Assembly: GCA_030705675.1 (NCBI GenBank)
Contig: JAUZPZ010000004.1
Location: 1 to 35,864, forward strand
Reading direction: 5' to 3'
DNA length: 35,864 bases
Source of the DNA: Bacillota bacterium
GTDB lineage: Bacteria; Bacillota; Clostridia; RUG12999
Shown: piece by piece, positions 7,797-16,924 of the stretch
Numbering within the stretch: the first letter of the stretch is position 1
How the letters are laid out: each line of letters opens with the position of its first letter
Position numbers and translations under genes: made by a program
Notes under the pieces: model-generated
The model's input: the letters and a program-made list of their open reading frames with translations, nothing else
Databases searched by the model: none
What the model was told of the DNA's origin: nothing

Positions 7797-7852
7797 AGTA
7801 ACGCATAAATTTAACAAAAAAGGTCTTTTGCGTTATGCTGGGGGCCTTTTTG
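7797..7852 (+). promoter_or_regulatory. Possible structured leader (pseudoknot-like) before the fusion gene
   Basis: Two inverted repeats interlock in the 5' leader. 7799-7805 can pair with 7829-7835 (7 base pairs). 7817-7825 can pair with 7843-7851 (9 base pairs, one G-U). The left arm of the second helix lies inside the loop of the first, which gives H-type pseudoknot topology or two competing hairpins. No U-tract follows. It matches no riboswitch class I know, and chance pairing in AT-rich DNA remains possible. Confidence 0.35.
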
Positions 7853-7885
7853 AAATATACAGATAAAAATTATGGAAGGAAGATG

Positions 7886-10417
7886 ATGGAATTGAAAATT
7901 GCGTTTTCGACGCTTTGCTGTCCAAACTATGAGTGGAAAGACATTTTTTCAATGGCAAAGGATTTGGGGTTTGACGGCATAGAAGTACGTCACATTAAGG
8001 AAGATGAGGCTTCCTCTCCGTTTGCTCCAGAAAAGTATGAGCAGACGGCAGAAAAACTATCAAAGCTAAAAATAGAAATTCCGTGTCTTTCGACCGGCGG
8101 CTGTTTGAAATTTGACGATAAATGGGCGGAAAATAAAGAGGAAATCCTGAAATATATCAAGGTTGCGGCACGTGTGGGTGCGAAATATGTAAGAATTTTG
8201 GGAGATCTTACGGCGGCTCCGAGCGGCGAAGTAAAGGACGGCGTTGTTGTTTCAAGAATAAAGGAACTTCTGCCCTGCGCCGAAAAAAACGGAATAACCC
8301 TTCTTGTGGAAACAAACGGGGTTTATGCAGATACGGAGCGGCTTAGCAATCTTTTAAACGAAATTGCAAGCGATAATGTGGCAGCACTGTGGGATGTGAA
8401 CCATCCATACAGATTTTTTGGGGAAGCTCCCGAAAAAACATTGACGAACCTCGGCGCTTATATAAAGCACGTTCATGTAAAGGACTCGGTTATTGGGGAA
8501 CAGGGCGAGGTTGTCTATAAAATTCCGGGAGAAGGAGATCTTCCGCTGCAAGAAATAATGAACGCTTTAAGATCTATAAACTATGAGGGTTATATTACCC
8601 TTGAATGGGTAAAACGCTGGGAATCGGAATTGTGCGATGCCGGGGTGATTTTCCCTAAATTTGTTGATTTTATATCTCAATACATAGGCGCACCGGTAAT
8701 GGGGAGCAGGCTTTATGACAATCATAGCGGCACGGGGAAATACATATGGCCGAAAGAAACGATTATCGACCTCACTTTTCCGCAGGTTCTCGACAGGGTG
8801 GCGGAGGAGTTTCCGGACCAATACTGTTTCAGATATACCACTCTTGATTATACAAGAACATATTCGCAGTTCAGGGACGACGTTGATACCTTCGCCAGGT
8901 CTCTTATTGCATTGGGAGTGCGCCCGGGCGACCATGTCGCCATATGGGCTACAAATGTGCCCGCATGGTATCTTACCTTTTGGGCATCAATAAAAATCGG
9001 AGCGGTACTTGTAACAGTAAACACCGCGTATAAAATTTATGAGGCGGAATATCTGCTTAAACAATCGGATACTCATACCCTTGTTATGGTAGAAGGCTTT
9101 AAAGACAGTAATTATGCGCAGATTATACAGGAGCTGTGCCCCGAACTTGCGACGCTTGAAAAGGGTGAGTCGCTTCATTCAAAAAAGCTGCCATTTTTGC
9201 GTAACATAATAACGGTTGACTGTGAGGTTCCCGGTTGCTATACCATGGAGGATGCAATTGAAAAAGCAGAGGAAGTAAAGGTGGAAGAGGTTTACCGCCG
9301 CGCCGCCGCAATAAACAAGCATGATGTCTGCAATATGCAGTACACGTCTGGAACGACCGGATTTCCAAAAGGCGTAATGCTTACCCATTATAATGTGGTA
9401 AATAACGGTAAGGCAATAGGGGATTGTATGGATCTGTCTACGGCGGATCGCATGATGATTCAGGTGCCCATGTTCCATTGTTTTGGTATGGTGCTGGCAA
9501 TGACGGCGTCAATGACGCATGCCGTGACGATGTCCCCAATTCCTGCGTTTTCGCCCAAAAAAGGACTTGACTGTATAAACAAAGAGAAAATCACTTGTTT
9601 CCACGGTGTTCCCACCATGTTTATTGCAATGCTTGGGCATGAAGACTTTAATAAGACGGATTTTTCATCAATGAGAACGGGAATTATGGCAGGGTCTCCC
9701 TGTCCCATACAGACCATGAAAGAGGTTGTGGAAAAAATGCATATGCCGGAAATCTGCATAACATACGGGCAGACAGAAGCTTCTCCGGCAACTACAATGA
9801 GCAAAACCACAGACTCTCTCGAAACACGTGTAAATACGGTGGGCTGTCCTATTTTCGGAGTGGAGTGCAAAATTGTCGATCCGGAAACGAACGAAGAACT
9901 GCCGGATAATGTGGACGGCGAGTTCGTTGCCCGTGGGTATAATATCATGAAGGGATATTATAAAATGCCGGCGGCTACGGCGGCGGCAATAGATGAGGAC
10001 GGATGGCTGCATTCAGGCGACCTTGCAAGGCGCACGCCCGAAGGTCATTTTAAAATTACCGGAAGAATTAAGGATATGATAATCCGCGGAGGCGAAAACC
10101 TTTATCCGAAAGAAATAGAGGACTTTATTTATACACACCCCGAGGTAAGCGACGTGCAGGTAATAGGCGTGCCTGACAAGCAGTACGGGGAAGAGGCGAT
10201 GGCGTGTGTTATCAAAAAAGCCGGCTCGGCTCTTACCGAGGAACAGTTGCACGAATTTATTGCCGCGAATATTGCAAAGCATAAAGTGCCTAAGTATATA
10301 ATGTTTGTTGATTCCTTCCCGATGAACGCCGCGGGAAAGATTTTGAAATATAAAATGCGCGAAGACGCTGTAGAATATCTCGGACTCCAAGACGCAAGCA
10401 AGATAGTAACCGCATAA
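7886..10417 (+). CDS. Fusion protein: sugar-isomerase-like TIM barrel plus AMP-dependent acyl-CoA synthetase
   Basis: This 843-residue protein has two complete domains in one uninterrupted frame. Residues 1-268 form a xylose isomerase-like/AP-endonuclease-2 TIM barrel. Its expected metal ligands are E142 (VETNGV), D170 (LWDVNHP), H197 (HVHVKD) and E240 (ITLEW), so it looks active rather than vestigial. Residues about 290-843 are an acyl-CoA synthetase of the ANL superfamily, close to medium-chain fatty-acid ligases. The P-loop is YTSGTTGFPKG (from 486), followed by TYGQTE, HSGDLARR, the hinge GRIKDMIIRGGENLYP (from 726), and the catalytic lysine in AAGKILKYK (K818). GGAAGGA at 7874-7880 favours the second of two adjacent ATGs (7886). 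Substrates are unknown. The fusion suggests a sugar- or polyol-derived acid being isomerised and then activated with CoA. Confidence 0.93.
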   Translation: MELKIAFSTLCCPNYEWKDIFSMAKDLGFDGIEVRHIKEDEASSPFAPEKYEQTAEKLSKLKIEIPCLSTGGCLKFDDKWAENKEEILKYIKVAARVGAKYVRILGDLTAAPSGEVKDGVVVSRIKELLPCAEKNGITLLVETNGVYADTERLSNLLNEIASDNVAALWDVNHPYRFFGEAPEKTLTNLGAYIKHVHVKDSVIGEQGEVVYKIPGEGDLPLQEIMNALRSINYEGYITLEWVKRWESELCDAGVIFPKFVDFISQYIGAPVMGSRLYDNHSGTGKYIWPKETIIDLTFPQVLDRVAEEFPDQYCFRYTTLDYTRTYSQFRDDVDTFARSLIALGVRPGDHVAIWATNVPAWYLTFWASIKIGAVLVTVNTAYKIYEAEYLLKQSDTHTLVMVEGFKDSNYAQIIQELCPELATLEKGESLHSKKLPFLRNIITVDCEVPGCYTMEDAIEKAEEVKVEEVYRRAAAINKHDVCNMQYTSGTTGFPKGVMLTHYNVVNNGKAIGDCMDLSTADRMMIQVPMFHCFGMVLAMTASMTHAVTMSPIPAFSPKKGLDCINKEKITCFHGVPTMFIAMLGHEDFNKTDFSSMRTGIMAGSPCPIQTMKEVVEKMHMPEICITYGQTEASPATTMSKTTDSLETRVNTVGCPIFGVECKIVDPETNEELPDNVDGEFVARGYNIMKGYYKMPAATAAAIDEDGWLHSGDLARRTPEGHFKITGRIKDMIIRGGENLYPKEIEDFIYTHPEVSDVQVIGVPDKQYGEEAMACVIKKAGSALTEEQLHEFIAANIAKHKVPKYIMFVDSFPMNAAGKILKYKMREDAVEYLGLQDASKIVTA

Positions 10418-10510
10418 AAACAGGAGGAGTTCGACAAACAGTTTCCGCCTAAGATAAAGGAGAAAAGACCGGGACAACTGGTTTGAAAATAGAAATCACA
10501 ATAACAAATA

Positions 10511-10559
10511 AAAAGCAGGGATTTTTAAACCTTTTCGGTAAAAAAATCCCTGCTTTTTT
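10511..10559. terminator. Bidirectional rho-independent terminator between convergent genes
   Basis: The stem AAAAGCAGGGATTTTT pairs with its complement ending at about 10557, across a loop of roughly 15 bases. A T-run follows on the plus strand and another on the minus strand. It serves the fusion gene on the left and the DUF4153 gene on the right. The stretch 10418-10510 before it has two ribosome-binding-site-like motifs but no plausible gene. Confidence 0.9.
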
Positions 10560-10600
10560 CAGTAGATTAGAAACAAAAACCGCATAATGTAAAAACACGT

Positions 10601-12136
10601 TTATTTGCTGAACAAACAGCCTTCAATAGAGTAATTTTCATAAAGTCCCTCGGGATTGGCGGAAAAAGACAGATTTTTTATATATAATATATTATTTTCG
10701 TCAATAGTATAAAAAGAGGGCGCATCAGACGACTGACTCTCAAAAGGCTTATAGGAATCAAGGAGCTTGTTTATATCAAAAGAAGGTGAAGGACCGCCCT
10801 TGGTGTAATAAACCCATTTTGCTGAAGTATAAGCTGAAATATCAACAGAAAGATCTTTCTGGTTGAAATCAAAGAATTTCTGTATAGGTTTAGCCTTATC
10901 AGAATATACGTAAACATACTTGGCAATCTGCTTTGATTCCATTATTTTGGGACGTCTGCCGCCAGAAGAATCTATATACATTGAGGCTTCCCTTATTACA
11001 GTCTTATCTTCCTGCGAAATATTTGAAAGATCGTTCCCGTATTTGGTCATTACAGATTGTATTCGCGCCGCCTGGTTTCTTATCGGAACATCAATAATAT
11101 TAAGCGGGGTAAGAGTGACCAAAAGCGCGATAGCGGCGATTTTGAGAAAAATCCATTCGCTTTTGTAAAGAAGGGTGAGTACCGTGAACGCCAAAAAAAC
11201 AATGGCAACAATTATGGATAAATACCTTTGCTGCGTCAAACCGTAAGCACTGACACGCTGATAAATCGCCGTTGCCTGCATGGCAAAAACGGGAAGGAGA
11301 GAATATCCTCCGAAACGGGTAAAAATCACAGCCGCCCGGTTTTCGTACTGCCGCACGCTGAAATAAATAACCGCAAAAACCGCCGCCGCCGAAAGGGCAA
11401 ACGGGTGTATTTCTCCGCTGGGCAGGTTTCTCAAAAAAGCGACCTTTATAAGATAAACATAGAGAATAAGCATTAAAAGCAGATATAGCGGAAGTGCCAC
11501 GTAAAGTGACAGCAGCTTAAAAAAGCGGGGAACTTCCGTTACATGCCCCCGGCGCGGCAGATAGCTTAGCACAAGAGCTGTGCCAATTACAAGAAAAATA
11601 AATAAATTAGCTATGTTGTATACCTTATATGAAAAGGAATAAATAAGCTCGTGAAACGCCAGCAGGCATAAATTTACCCCAAAGCAGATAACAAGGGTTA
11701 TTACCCCCGCGAAAAAGCTTTGCACCACAATATAGGGCAAAAGCGTCTCTTTGTTTTCCTTATCAAAAAGTAAGTAAAGAGCAACACACGCCATAGCGAA
11801 AATTAATCCAACAACGGCAGTTTTAACATATATAGAGGTCAGTGCGGAGCGGAAAAAAACAATTCCCACGCAGTAAAGCGCAAGCGGAGCAAGAGGGATA
11901 AAATAACCCCAAAAACGTTTAAGTCTTGTCCGTTCACATATTATGGTAAGCATAATGGCAAAAACCGCCGAAAAGATAAAAGGCAGATAAAAATCATCAA
12001 GAAAAGCCTTTTTGGACATTATGTCAACCGACATTATAATGAAAAGCGCAAACAAAAGCGCAACCGGAGTAATAAAACGGGTTATTCCGTTTCGTATGGT
12101 ATTGAATATACCGCTGAAAAATTCCCTTATTTTCAT
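10601..12136 (-). CDS. DUF4153 domain-containing integral membrane protein
   Basis: This is a 511-residue polytopic membrane protein. Roughly the first 360 residues hold about 11-12 hydrophobic helices. After the last, at LTPLNIIDV, comes a soluble domain of about 150 residues that is probably extracytoplasmic. The segment AYGLTQQRYLSIIVAIVFLAFTVLTLL is typical of DUF4153 proteins, which are widespread in Clostridia and have no settled function. The soluble tail includes YIDSSGGRRPKIMESK and ends ENYSIEGCLFSK. The gene is monocistronic: its own promoter lies upstream and the convergent terminator downstream. I see no transport or enzyme signature. Confidence 0.85.
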   Translation of the reverse strand: MKIREFFSGIFNTIRNGITRFITPVALLFALFIIMSVDIMSKKAFLDDFYLPFIFSAVFAIMLTIICERTRLKRFWGYFIPLAPLALYCVGIVFFRSALTSIYVKTAVVGLIFAMACVALYLLFDKENKETLLPYIVVQSFFAGVITLVICFGVNLCLLAFHELIYSFSYKVYNIANLFIFLVIGTALVLSYLPRRGHVTEVPRFFKLLSLYVALPLYLLLMLILYVYLIKVAFLRNLPSGEIHPFALSAAAVFAVIYFSVRQYENRAAVIFTRFGGYSLLPVFAMQATAIYQRVSAYGLTQQRYLSIIVAIVFLAFTVLTLLYKSEWIFLKIAAIALLVTLTPLNIIDVPIRNQAARIQSVMTKYGNDLSNISQEDKTVIREASMYIDSSGGRRPKIMESKQIAKYVYVYSDKAKPIQKFFDFNQKDLSVDISAYTSAKWVYYTKGGPSPSFDINKLLDSYKPFESQSSDAPSFYTIDENNILYIKNLSFSANPEGLYENYSIEGCLFSK

Positions 12137-12156
12137 TTACAGTCACCTCCGACTAT

Positions 12157-12185
12157 ATTTTAACATATACTTTATGTCATGTCAA
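12157..12185 (-). promoter_or_regulatory. Sigma-A promoter of the DUF4153 gene
   Basis: On the minus strand TTGACA (12180-12185) and TAAAAT (12157-12162) are 17 bases apart with TGT before the -10 box. The leader is very short, about 14 bases, and carries GGAGGTGACTG ahead of the ATG. The AT-rich 12186-12268 stretch upstream holds nothing else I can identify. Confidence 0.85.
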
Positions 12186-12282
12186 GAAAAACAAATTGTT
12201 CTAAATTTCGATAAGTTTTGCGGGATAAAAAAATTTAATAATCAAGAAAACATATTATTCTGAATTTTGTTGGGAGATAATG

Positions 12283-13659
12283 CTATTTCCCAACACAGAA
12301 CTTTGAAAATATTTTGTCTACAACTTCTTCGGAAACGCTCATGCCCACTACCTCACCAAGAGCGGCAAGGGCCTCGAAAATATCCACAAACAGCATATCA
12401 GCCGGGATACCGTTATCCATTGAAGTGAGGGCGCGGGAAACAGCGACTCTGGCGGTCATTATGCTTTCGGTATGGCGCAGGTCTGTAAGCAGACAGGAGT
12501 TGTCGTCTTCAATACCGCCTCCACCGAACATTTCGTTTATAATGCTAATCAGAGTGTCTATTCCATTTCCGCCGGAAGCGGAAACCTTTACAGAGCGACC
12601 GTCAAAAAGCTTTTGATAAGCGTCCGCCGCGAGGTTAAGTTCTTTGTCAAGTTTGTTCAGCACCATTATCGCGGGTCTGCCAACCAGCATTTTCGCAAGC
12701 CGCGCGTCCTCGTCGGACGGCATTTGCGAAAGGTCAGCAACGAATAGGATAAGATCAGCCTTTTCCGACTGTTTTATAGCAAGGTCAACACCGATTTTTT
12801 CAACGGCGTCCCCCGTTTCGCGAATTCCGGCAGTATCGGAAATTTTCAGTACCACATCGCCGGTGTTTAAATAGTCCTCAATTATATCACGGGTAGTGCC
12901 CGGAATGTCAGTGACAATTGCCCTGTCTTCGCCCAGTAGAGCGTTCATAAGGGAGGATTTTCCGACATTGGGTCTGCCCACAATAGCCGTAGATATTCCG
13001 TCTTTTATAATTTTGCCTTTGCCGGCTGTGGCAAGCAAGGCTTCAAGGGTACTTAGAATGCTTTTAAGCTTGCCGCGAACCTCGTCGGAGGACAGACCCG
13101 AAACATCATCTTCGGGGAAATCGGTTTCCGCCTCAATATATGCCATAACGTCTGAAAGCTCGTCCCTGACGGAGTTTATGCGCGAGGAAAGCTTGCCTTC
13201 AAGCTGATTTACCGCCGCAGAAAGCGCGCGCTCGTTTTTTGAGTTTATAATGTCAATTACGGCTTCCGCCTGGGCAAGGTCAAGTTTGCCATTTAAAAAC
13301 GCACGTTTCGTAAATTCGCCCCTTCCCGCTAGCGCGGCGCCCGCCTCAAGAACGCTTTTCAACAGACCGCGAATGGAGGTAATACTGCCGTGACAGCTTA
13401 TTTCCACTACATTTTCGCCTGTGTAGGAATGGGGGGCGCGCATGTATGTCAGTAAAGCTTCGTCTATAACTTTCCCGCTGCCGTCAACGACTTTGCCGTA
13501 ATGGACGGTGTGGGTTTTTACTTTTGTTATATCTGTGCCTTTTTTTGAAACAAAAACCTTTGCGGCAATTTCAAGCGCGTTTTCGCCACTTATGCGGACA
13601 ATGCCTATCCCGCCCGTACCTGCCGGTGTGGCAATTGCCGCTATTGTTTTTTCAGCCAT
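12283..13659 (-). CDS. mnmE: tRNA uridine-5-carboxymethylaminomethyl(34) synthesis GTPase MnmE
   Basis: MnmE works with MnmG to modify U34 in the wobble position of several tRNAs. The 458-residue protein is full length. It has the N-terminal tetrahydrofolate-binding domain (TIAAIATPAGTGGIGIVRISG), a helical domain, the inserted G domain with GRPNVGKSSLMN (228-239) and DIPGTTRD, then NKLD, and the C-terminal catalytic FCVGK with C455. The ATG overlaps the cca stop by one base (TAATG), so the pair is translationally coupled. It is the last gene of the long minus-strand run. A seven-base inverted repeat (12269-12275 with 12288-12294) spans the stop codon but lacks a U-tract. MnmG is not in the window. 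Confidence 0.97.
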   Translation of the reverse strand: MAEKTIAAIATPAGTGGIGIVRISGENALEIAAKVFVSKKGTDITKVKTHTVHYGKVVDGSGKVIDEALLTYMRAPHSYTGENVVEISCHGSITSIRGLLKSVLEAGAALAGRGEFTKRAFLNGKLDLAQAEAVIDIINSKNERALSAAVNQLEGKLSSRINSVRDELSDVMAYIEAETDFPEDDVSGLSSDEVRGKLKSILSTLEALLATAGKGKIIKDGISTAIVGRPNVGKSSLMNALLGEDRAIVTDIPGTTRDIIEDYLNTGDVVLKISDTAGIRETGDAVEKIGVDLAIKQSEKADLILFVADLSQMPSDEDARLAKMLVGRPAIMVLNKLDKELNLAADAYQKLFDGRSVKVSASGGNGIDTLISIINEMFGGGGIEDDNSCLLTDLRHTESIMTARVAVSRALTSMDNGIPADMLFVDIFEALAALGEVVGMSVSEEVVDKIFSKFCVGK

Positions 13660-14843
13660 TAAAAATTCCCCCCTTCCATGAGATTTTCGGCGTATTTTAT
13701 AAGCTCTTCCTTGTTGTTGGGCGTTTTATCCTCCATTACAGCAAAAAGAAGAGTTTCAAGTATTTTTCCTATCTGTTTTCCCTGCACGCCGAGCTTTTTT
13801 ATATCGTGTCCGCCCACTGCGAGAGTTTCAAAACCACAGCACAGGTTTTTTTCGGTTATTTCATCAATAAGCTTTTGCGCTTTTGCGTCCTTCCTTATTT
13901 TTGCGAGAGAGCTCATAGTTTCATAGCCTGTACAAAATAAAGCCTTCCGCATGTCATTTATATTGCCGGGAAGCGCGTCTTTCCAAACGGACGAGAGAGA
14001 ACAGATAAATTTTATCGCCGCGTTGTCGTATTTTAACAGATGCAGAGCGTTTCTTACCTCCGTTTCAGCTGGAAACAAAGTGCAAAAAAAAGCCGCAAGC
14101 CGCAATTTCGGTTCGCACGCTTCTTCCGCCGCATCCGCCGCAAACAGCCAGTTTTCGGTACTAAAAGCAGGAAAAAAACAGGAAAAAATCTCGGTAAAGT
14201 CGGTCAGTATCTTTTTGCAGTTTTTCCCTTCCAAAAGCTTTGTAAATTCCGTATTTATCCGCTCTGCCGCTATATTTTTGAGCAGTTCGCATGTTTCCGT
14301 CATGGCGCGCGCCGTGTTTTCCTCAATTTCATATCCGTATACAGAGGCAAAACGCAAACCGCGGATTATGCGAAGGGCATCTTCACAAAAACGGGTCTTT
14401 GCATCGCCCACACATACAATTCTCCCCGCCATAAGGTCATTCATACCGCCAAACAAATCAATAAGCCCGCGCGCCGGGCTGTATGCCATGGCGTTGACGG
14501 TAAAATCCCGCCGTGACAGGTCTTCCTCTATGTTTCGCACAAATTTTACGCTTTCGGGGCGGCGGTTGTCAAGATAATCTCCGTCCACGCGAAAGGTGGT
14601 TACTTCAAACGGCTCATGCTCTATTATAATGGTTACGGTGCCGTGTTTTATTCCGGTTTCAATAACATTCAAATCCGCAAAAACACTTTTTGTTTCGTCG
14701 GGGAGAGCTTTTGTGCATATATCCCAGTCATAGGGTTCTTTTCCGAGCAGACTGTCACGTACACAGCCTCCCACGGCGTAAGCCTCATAACCCGCATTTT
14801 CCAGCCGTTCTATGATAAATGCCGCTTTGTCGGATATGCGCAT
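13659..14843 (-). CDS. cca: CCA tRNA nucleotidyltransferase / poly(A) polymerase family protein
   Basis: This is a class II nucleotidyltransferase that adds or repairs the 3' CCA end of tRNAs. Of 394 residues, the N-terminal head carries GGCVRDSLLG (25-34), the catalytic pair in YDWDIC (D39, D41), and RRDFTVNAMAYSP. ARIIRGLRFA-type sequence (DALRIIRGLRFASVYG) marks the neck. The C-terminal body is divergent and has no HD phosphohydrolase motif, as in most Gram-positive enzymes. GGGAGG precedes the ATG. It follows hemZ by 13 bases and couples to mnmE, putting two tRNA genes side by side. Confidence 0.95.
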   Translation of the reverse strand: MRISDKAAFIIERLENAGYEAYAVGGCVRDSLLGKEPYDWDICTKALPDETKSVFADLNVIETGIKHGTVTIIIEHEPFEVTTFRVDGDYLDNRRPESVKFVRNIEEDLSRRDFTVNAMAYSPARGLIDLFGGMNDLMAGRIVCVGDAKTRFCEDALRIIRGLRFASVYGYEIEENTARAMTETCELLKNIAAERINTEFTKLLEGKNCKKILTDFTEIFSCFFPAFSTENWLFAADAAEEACEPKLRLAAFFCTLFPAETEVRNALHLLKYDNAAIKFICSLSSVWKDALPGNINDMRKALFCTGYETMSSLAKIRKDAKAQKLIDEITEKNLCCGFETLAVGGHDIKKLGVQGKQIGKILETLLFAVMEDKTPNNKEELIKYAENLMEGGNF

Positions 14844-14856
14844 GGAAAAGCCTCCC

Positions 14857-16314
14857 TTATTTCAGCCGCTTACGGCTTATAATTTCGTCAAAGTTAGCAA
14901 TGTATTCCCAAGGGTCTTTATAATTGTACACTCTGTCAATACGGTTCGTTTCGGGATTGATAAGCTTGCTCACCCCGCCCGCTCCAAGACCGATAACCGT
15001 TGACAGGTCTTCCATCATAAGAATGTTGTATAGCCCTTCCTTTCCGCGCTTTGAGTAACCTGTGTTTTCAAGGCCGCCCAGAGTATCCTTCTGACGGTAC
15101 ATGTAATATGGCTCATACCCGTTTTCACAAAGGATTTTTCCGCCTTCGGACACCATTTTCCGCGCGGTTTCATCAGAAGTATCTACCATGCCGCCGTCTA
15201 AAGCCGCTGCACGTTTTATGCACATGGTGTGCATTGTGATGTTTTCGGGCGACATTTCACACAGCTCGTTAAGAGAAGAAATGAACATCTCGTAAGTTTC
15301 GGAGGGCAGACCCGCGATAAGGTCAGTGTTAATGTTGTCAAAACCTAAGGCGCGCGCCATAAAAAAAGCGTCTTTAAACTGACGGACCGTATGCCGGCGT
15401 CCGATATGTTCCAGCACGCTATCGTTAAGGGTTTGAGGATTTATGCTTATCCGCACGTCAGGCGGAGTAAAATTCTTTATGCTTTCAAGCTTTTCGCGTG
15501 TTATCGTATCAGCACGGCCTGCTTCTATGGTGTATTCGGCAAGCGAATTTATATCCACCGCGCGCTTTACTGCAAAAAGCAATTTTTTTAAGTTTTCATT
15601 ATCTAAAGATGTGGGAGTGCCGCCGCCTATATAAATGCTGTCTGTTATTATCCCTTCACTTCTTAGCATTTCGCCCACATATTCTATTTCTTTAACAAGA
15701 CAATCAACATAAGGAGCAATATTTTTCTTCTGCTTTGCAAGGGGCAGGGAAACAAACGAGCAGTAAAGACAGCGCGTCGGGCAAAAGGGTATGCCTATAT
15801 ATAAACTTACCCCGCGCCGCGGTTTTTCCGCAAGCACACGGGATTCGTTCAAAGCCACATTTGCCGCGAGGGTTGCTTTTTCCTCAGATATACCATATTC
15901 CGCGGCAAGAGATTTTACCGTACCTTCAAACGAAAGGGTTTTGAGCTTTTTTGCGGCAAGCTGTGCCGGGCGTATGCCCGTTTGCGCCCCCCACGGGAGA
16001 GAGGTTTCGTACAGTTCACAAAAAAGATAGTAAAAACTCATTTTTACCGCGTCAGTCATATTTTGAGTATCGTTTTTTTCGGGATTGATTTTATGAATAT
16101 ATTCTTTTTTGCCGCATTTACCGCAAAAATCAATCTCCGTTTCCGTATGTATGGAGGTATTCTCCGTGCGTGCGCGGCTTATCACAAAATCATGCAAGGG
16201 AAATTCTCCGGTCGTTTTTACCGTTCTTTTCAGCGCGAGATGAAGAATTTCGCGCATGGCAGTTTCCGCGCCATGCCCTTCAATTTTAAGAAAAACACTA
16301 TCCGGTATAGACAT
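14857..16314 (-). CDS. hemZ: Radical SAM coproporphyrinogen III oxidase-like protein HemZ
   Basis: This is an oxygen-independent coproporphyrinogen III oxidase family protein of the Firmicutes HemZ type, 485 residues. The radical SAM cluster motif is CPTRCLYC (C178, C182, C185). It is followed by IYIGGGTPTSL, TIEAGRADTIT and the C-terminal HemN-like helices. A second cysteine cluster CGKCG lies at 64-68 in the N-terminal domain. I start at the ATG at 16314 because AGGTGAGGAG stands upstream; a GTG at 16332 lies within that site. It overlaps the end of the MBL hydrolase gene by about 17 bases. No other heme biosynthesis gene is nearby, and the true substrate of HemZ in organisms without heme pathways is uncertain. 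Confidence 0.93.
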   Translation of the reverse strand: MSIPDSVFLKIEGHGAETAMREILHLALKRTVKTTGEFPLHDFVISRARTENTSIHTETEIDFCGKCGKKEYIHKINPEKNDTQNMTDAVKMSFYYLFCELYETSLPWGAQTGIRPAQLAAKKLKTLSFEGTVKSLAAEYGISEEKATLAANVALNESRVLAEKPRRGVSLYIGIPFCPTRCLYCSFVSLPLAKQKKNIAPYVDCLVKEIEYVGEMLRSEGIITDSIYIGGGTPTSLDNENLKKLLFAVKRAVDINSLAEYTIEAGRADTITREKLESIKNFTPPDVRISINPQTLNDSVLEHIGRRHTVRQFKDAFFMARALGFDNINTDLIAGLPSETYEMFISSLNELCEMSPENITMHTMCIKRAAALDGGMVDTSDETARKMVSEGGKILCENGYEPYYMYRQKDTLGGLENTGYSKRGKEGLYNILMMEDLSTVIGLGAGGVSKLINPETNRIDRVYNYKDPWEYIANFDEIISRKRLK

Positions 16315-16918
16315 TTTTTGCCTTCTCCTCACCTATTGTTGTGGACGCGCCGTGCCCGCAGTAAACTACCGTTTCGTCGGGGAGAGTATAAAGCTTTTCA
16401 TTGATAGAGCTTATCAAAGCTTTTTCGTCGCCGCCGGGAAAATCACATCTTCCTACATTTCCGCAAAAAAGAGTATCTCCCGAAAACAAAACGCCGCCGC
16501 CGTAAAGGCTCATTCCGCCTGCGGTGTGTCCCGGTGTGTAAATAACTTTAAGGGTCGAATTGCCGAAAACTATCTCATCGCCTTCATTTACCGCAATATC
16601 CTCTTTAAGGATTATGGGGACAGCTCCGTATCTGGTGGAAAGGTTGATTTTGCCGTTTTCCAAACCGCCGCGCTCCATAGCGTGGGTTACAAGGCGTGCG
16701 CCCGTTTCCTGCATTATGTCTTCCACGGCGCCCATATGATCAAAATGAGCATGAGTAAGAATGACATATTTTACCGAAGCGCCGATAGTTTTTGCCATAT
16801 TCAATATAACTTCCGCCTGTTCGGCAGGATCTATTATAACTGCCTCACGGGTGGTTTCGTCCACCGCAATGTAGCAGTTTGTTTTAATTATCCCCAAAGG
16901 GATATTTTTTATTATCAT
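16298..16918 (-). CDS. MBL-fold metallo-hydrolase (glyoxalase II / YqgX-like)
   Basis: This is a metallo-beta-lactamase-fold hydrolase of 206 residues. The zinc motif THAHFDH (H56, H58, D60, H61) is intact. Other ligands appear in YTPGHTAGGM, FSGDTLFCGNVGRCDFPGG and YCGHG. This pattern is that of the glyoxalase II-like group found next to rel and hemZ in many Firmicutes; S-lactoylglutathione or bacillithiol-type thioesters are the usual proposed substrates. AGGTGA six bases upstream supports the ATG at 16918 over a TTG six bases earlier. It begins seven bases after the comM stop. Confidence 0.92.
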   Translation of the reverse strand: MIIKNIPLGIIKTNCYIAVDETTREAVIIDPAEQAEVILNMAKTIGASVKYVILTHAHFDHMGAVEDIMQETGARLVTHAMERGGLENGKINLSTRYGAVPIILKEDIAVNEGDEIVFGNSTLKVIYTPGHTAGGMSLYGGGVLFSGDTLFCGNVGRCDFPGGDEKALISSINEKLYTLPDETVVYCGHGASTTIGEEKAKNVYTG

Positions 16919-16924
16919 GTGCAA

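Noticed and set aside
10482-10586. A possible small gene starting at a TTG after the fusion gene
   Set aside because: It reads straight through the terminator stem, and the nearest ribosome-binding-site-like motif is badly spaced.
12269-12294. Possible terminator of mnmE
   Set aside because: The seven-base stem spans the stop codon and is not followed by a U-run, so it does not qualify as an intrinsic terminator.
13951-14577. A 208-codon plus-strand frame opposite cca
   Set aside because: Low-complexity Ser/Phe/Ala-rich shadow of the cca body; cca itself is clear.
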